Below, piece by piece: positions 39,659 through 40,743 of a stretch of DNA of 40,743 bases. The notes under the pieces were generated by a model. The model worked only from the letters and a program-made list of their open reading frames with translations, was not told where the DNA came from and did not search any database. How positions within the stretch are numbered: position 1 is the first letter of the stretch; each line of letters starts with the position of its first letter. Source of the stretch: an uncultured Erysipelotrichaceae bacterium (GTDB lineage: Bacteria > Bacillota_I > Bacilli_A > Erysipelotrichales > Erysipelotrichaceae); NCBI GenBank assembly GCA_947649125.1, contig CANSQL010000022.1, positions 1-40,743 on the forward strand, given 5' to 3'. The translations under genes were made by a program, and so were the position numbers.

Positions 39659-40743
39659 TTATTCTGTTTTATACTTAAATGAAAGATAAAGCAGAAGGCT
39701 TACGGCTAATAGACTGATGCCTATATGAGTCATGATGTCTGTATCATCTCCTGTGTTCGCTCCGCCCATGCTTGTTTCAGGATTATATTGACCCTTTACT
39801 GATGTTTCATTGTCATCATTTGGTTCATCAGGTTCACTGAAATCCATAGTATCGTATGGCAAATCACCGTCTACATTCTTGCCCGGTTTCCATTCAGTAA
39901 TCTCAATAATGTTCTCATCAGGTTTACCGTCTCCGTCATTGTCTACATTCACATCGGGAATGCCATCGCCGTCACTGTCGATGTCAATATCGGGAATACC
40001 GTCCCCATCGATATCAATATTGATGTCCGCTTCTCCGTCACCGTCCAAGTCGAGGTTGACATCAGGTCGTCCGTCTCCGTCCGTATCGATATTCAATTCC
40101 GGCTTAATGTCCTTACCGATACTGTCATAAGTAAACTTCTCTGTCTTATAGTCCTTCTTCGGTTTCCATTCATGAATCTCTACCAAATTGACGGTCGGTG
40201 TTTCCCCATCCTTTGCGATATTGATGTGCGGTTTAAAGTCTCCTTTATTATCAATGTTGATATTAGGAATTCCGTCATTATCCGTATCGACATTGATTTT
40301 TGCCTTCACGCTTGTGCCTGTACAGTATTCCTCTAAAATACCATTATCGATATCTTGTTTTACACACTTCGTCGGTTTCCAATCACTTTTCTTTAGAATC
40401 ACTAGGTTTAAATCGGGCTTGCCGTCTTTATCTGTATCGATATTCAAGTCAGGCTTGCCGTCACCGTCGCTGTCAATATTAATATCAGGGATACCGTCAT
40501 TATTTCTGTCTCCGTTGATAACGATCCATTTAGTTTCATCATTTGGGTCTTTCCATTTTATGTTCAGATCGGGACAGCCGTCCCCATCGGGATCGTTGAA
40601 ATCAGGAATACCATCACCATCTTCATCAACGTCGATTTTCTTAAGTGCCACCTCATGACAGCTTTCGGTATTCGTATTTCCTGCATTATCCGTAGGTATC
40701 ACACATACCTTGTATTTTCCTACTGTTTCACTGATCGTTATCT
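39659..40743 (-). CDS. Surface protein with thrombospondin type 3-like calcium repeats (partial, N-terminus off the right edge)
   Basis: The frame is open to the window edge; about 360 residues are visible. The first 25 (GKYKVCVIPTDNAGNTNT) look like the end of an Ig-like domain. Then come some fifteen DxDxDGxPD-type loops (DEDGDGIPDFNDPDGDGCPD, DIDGDGIPDIDIDSDGDG) with regular INID spacers, split by WKP-containing segments; these bind calcium in TSP3 repeats. The C-terminus is ANTGDDTDIMTH, a hydrophobic span and KYKTE, a sortase-like signal with a non-canonical motif instead of LPxTG. Role: probable calcium-stiffened cell-wall stalk or adhesin. Confidence 0.88.
   Translation of the reverse strand, partial: ITISETVGKYKVCVIPTDNAGNTNTESCHEVALKKIDVDEDGDGIPDFNDPDGDGCPDLNIKWKDPNDETKWIVINGDRNNDGIPDINIDSDGDGKPDLNIDTDKDGKPDLNLVILKKSDWKPTKCVKQDIDNGILEEYCTGTSVKAKINVDTDNDGIPNINIDNKGDFKPHINIAKDGETPTVNLVEIHEWKPKKDYKTEKFTYDSIGKDIKPELNIDTDGDGRPDVNLDLDGDGEADINIDIDGDGIPDIDIDSDGDGIPDVNVDNDGDGKPDENIIEITEWKPGKNVDGDLPYDTMDFSEPDEPNDDNETSVKGQYNPETSMGGANTGDDTDIMTHIGISLLAVSLLLYLSFKYKTE

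Overview
The window is low-GC DNA from a Gram-positive bacterium, most likely a member of the Firmicutes and plausibly an Erysipelotrichia-type gut or oral lineage. The signs are strong AGGAGG-type ribosome binding sites, YchF next to a DUF951 protein, SecA followed by a frameshifted prfB, a Man-family PTS, and sortase/thioester-type surface proteins. The taxon is inferred from gene content and was not tested by search.

Region 1 (about 1-11,755) is accessory DNA, with every gene on the minus strand. The left edge cuts a large thioester-domain surface adhesin. Behind it are two tandem lipoprotein genes with nearly identical cores, the downstream one frameshifted. Then comes a chain of small, overlapping, mostly unrecognised genes typical of plasmids, phages or conjugative elements. 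A replication module follows: a Rep protein with a primase-like domain, ParB, ParA, a sigma-like/ArpU-type regulator and an XRE repressor. The block ends beside the 3' end of a tRNA-Glu(UUC) gene, a classic integration position, so I read it as an integrated plasmid-like or conjugative element whose integrase and other end lie off the left edge. Two of its operons are preceded by copies of the same multi-hairpin element, whose stems differ in sequence but keep their pairing. This is the strongest candidate here for an undescribed structured element.

Region 2 (about 11,900-27,200) is housekeeping chromosome: tRNA-Glu, an amidase, a DJ-1/PfpI protein, a patatin-like lipase, a fused CcdA-thioredoxin, YchF, DUF951, FolD, Dtd, a zincin-like membrane protein, asparaginase, a metallophosphoesterase, a HAD phosphatase, TatD and MnmE. 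Among these genes lies a possible sRNA locus made of three consecutive perfect inverted repeats (19,551-19,732), next to a 51-residue membrane protein gene.

Region 3 (27,200-33,400) has the layout of a decayed type I toxin-antitoxin locus, then an amino-sugar operon: Man-family PTS EIIA, EIIB, a fused EIIC-EIID, and NagA. A PRD-type regulator lies upstream of it. A near-identical 17-bp palindrome precedes both the regulator and the PTS genes.

Region 4 (33,600-40,743) carries prfB with its programmed +1 frameshift, secA, an array of degenerate 17-bp tandem repeats, and an operon for a secreted protein with calcium-loop motifs, an ECF sigma factor and an RsgI-like anti-sigma factor. The right edge cuts a surface protein full of DxDGDGxPD calcium-binding repeats.
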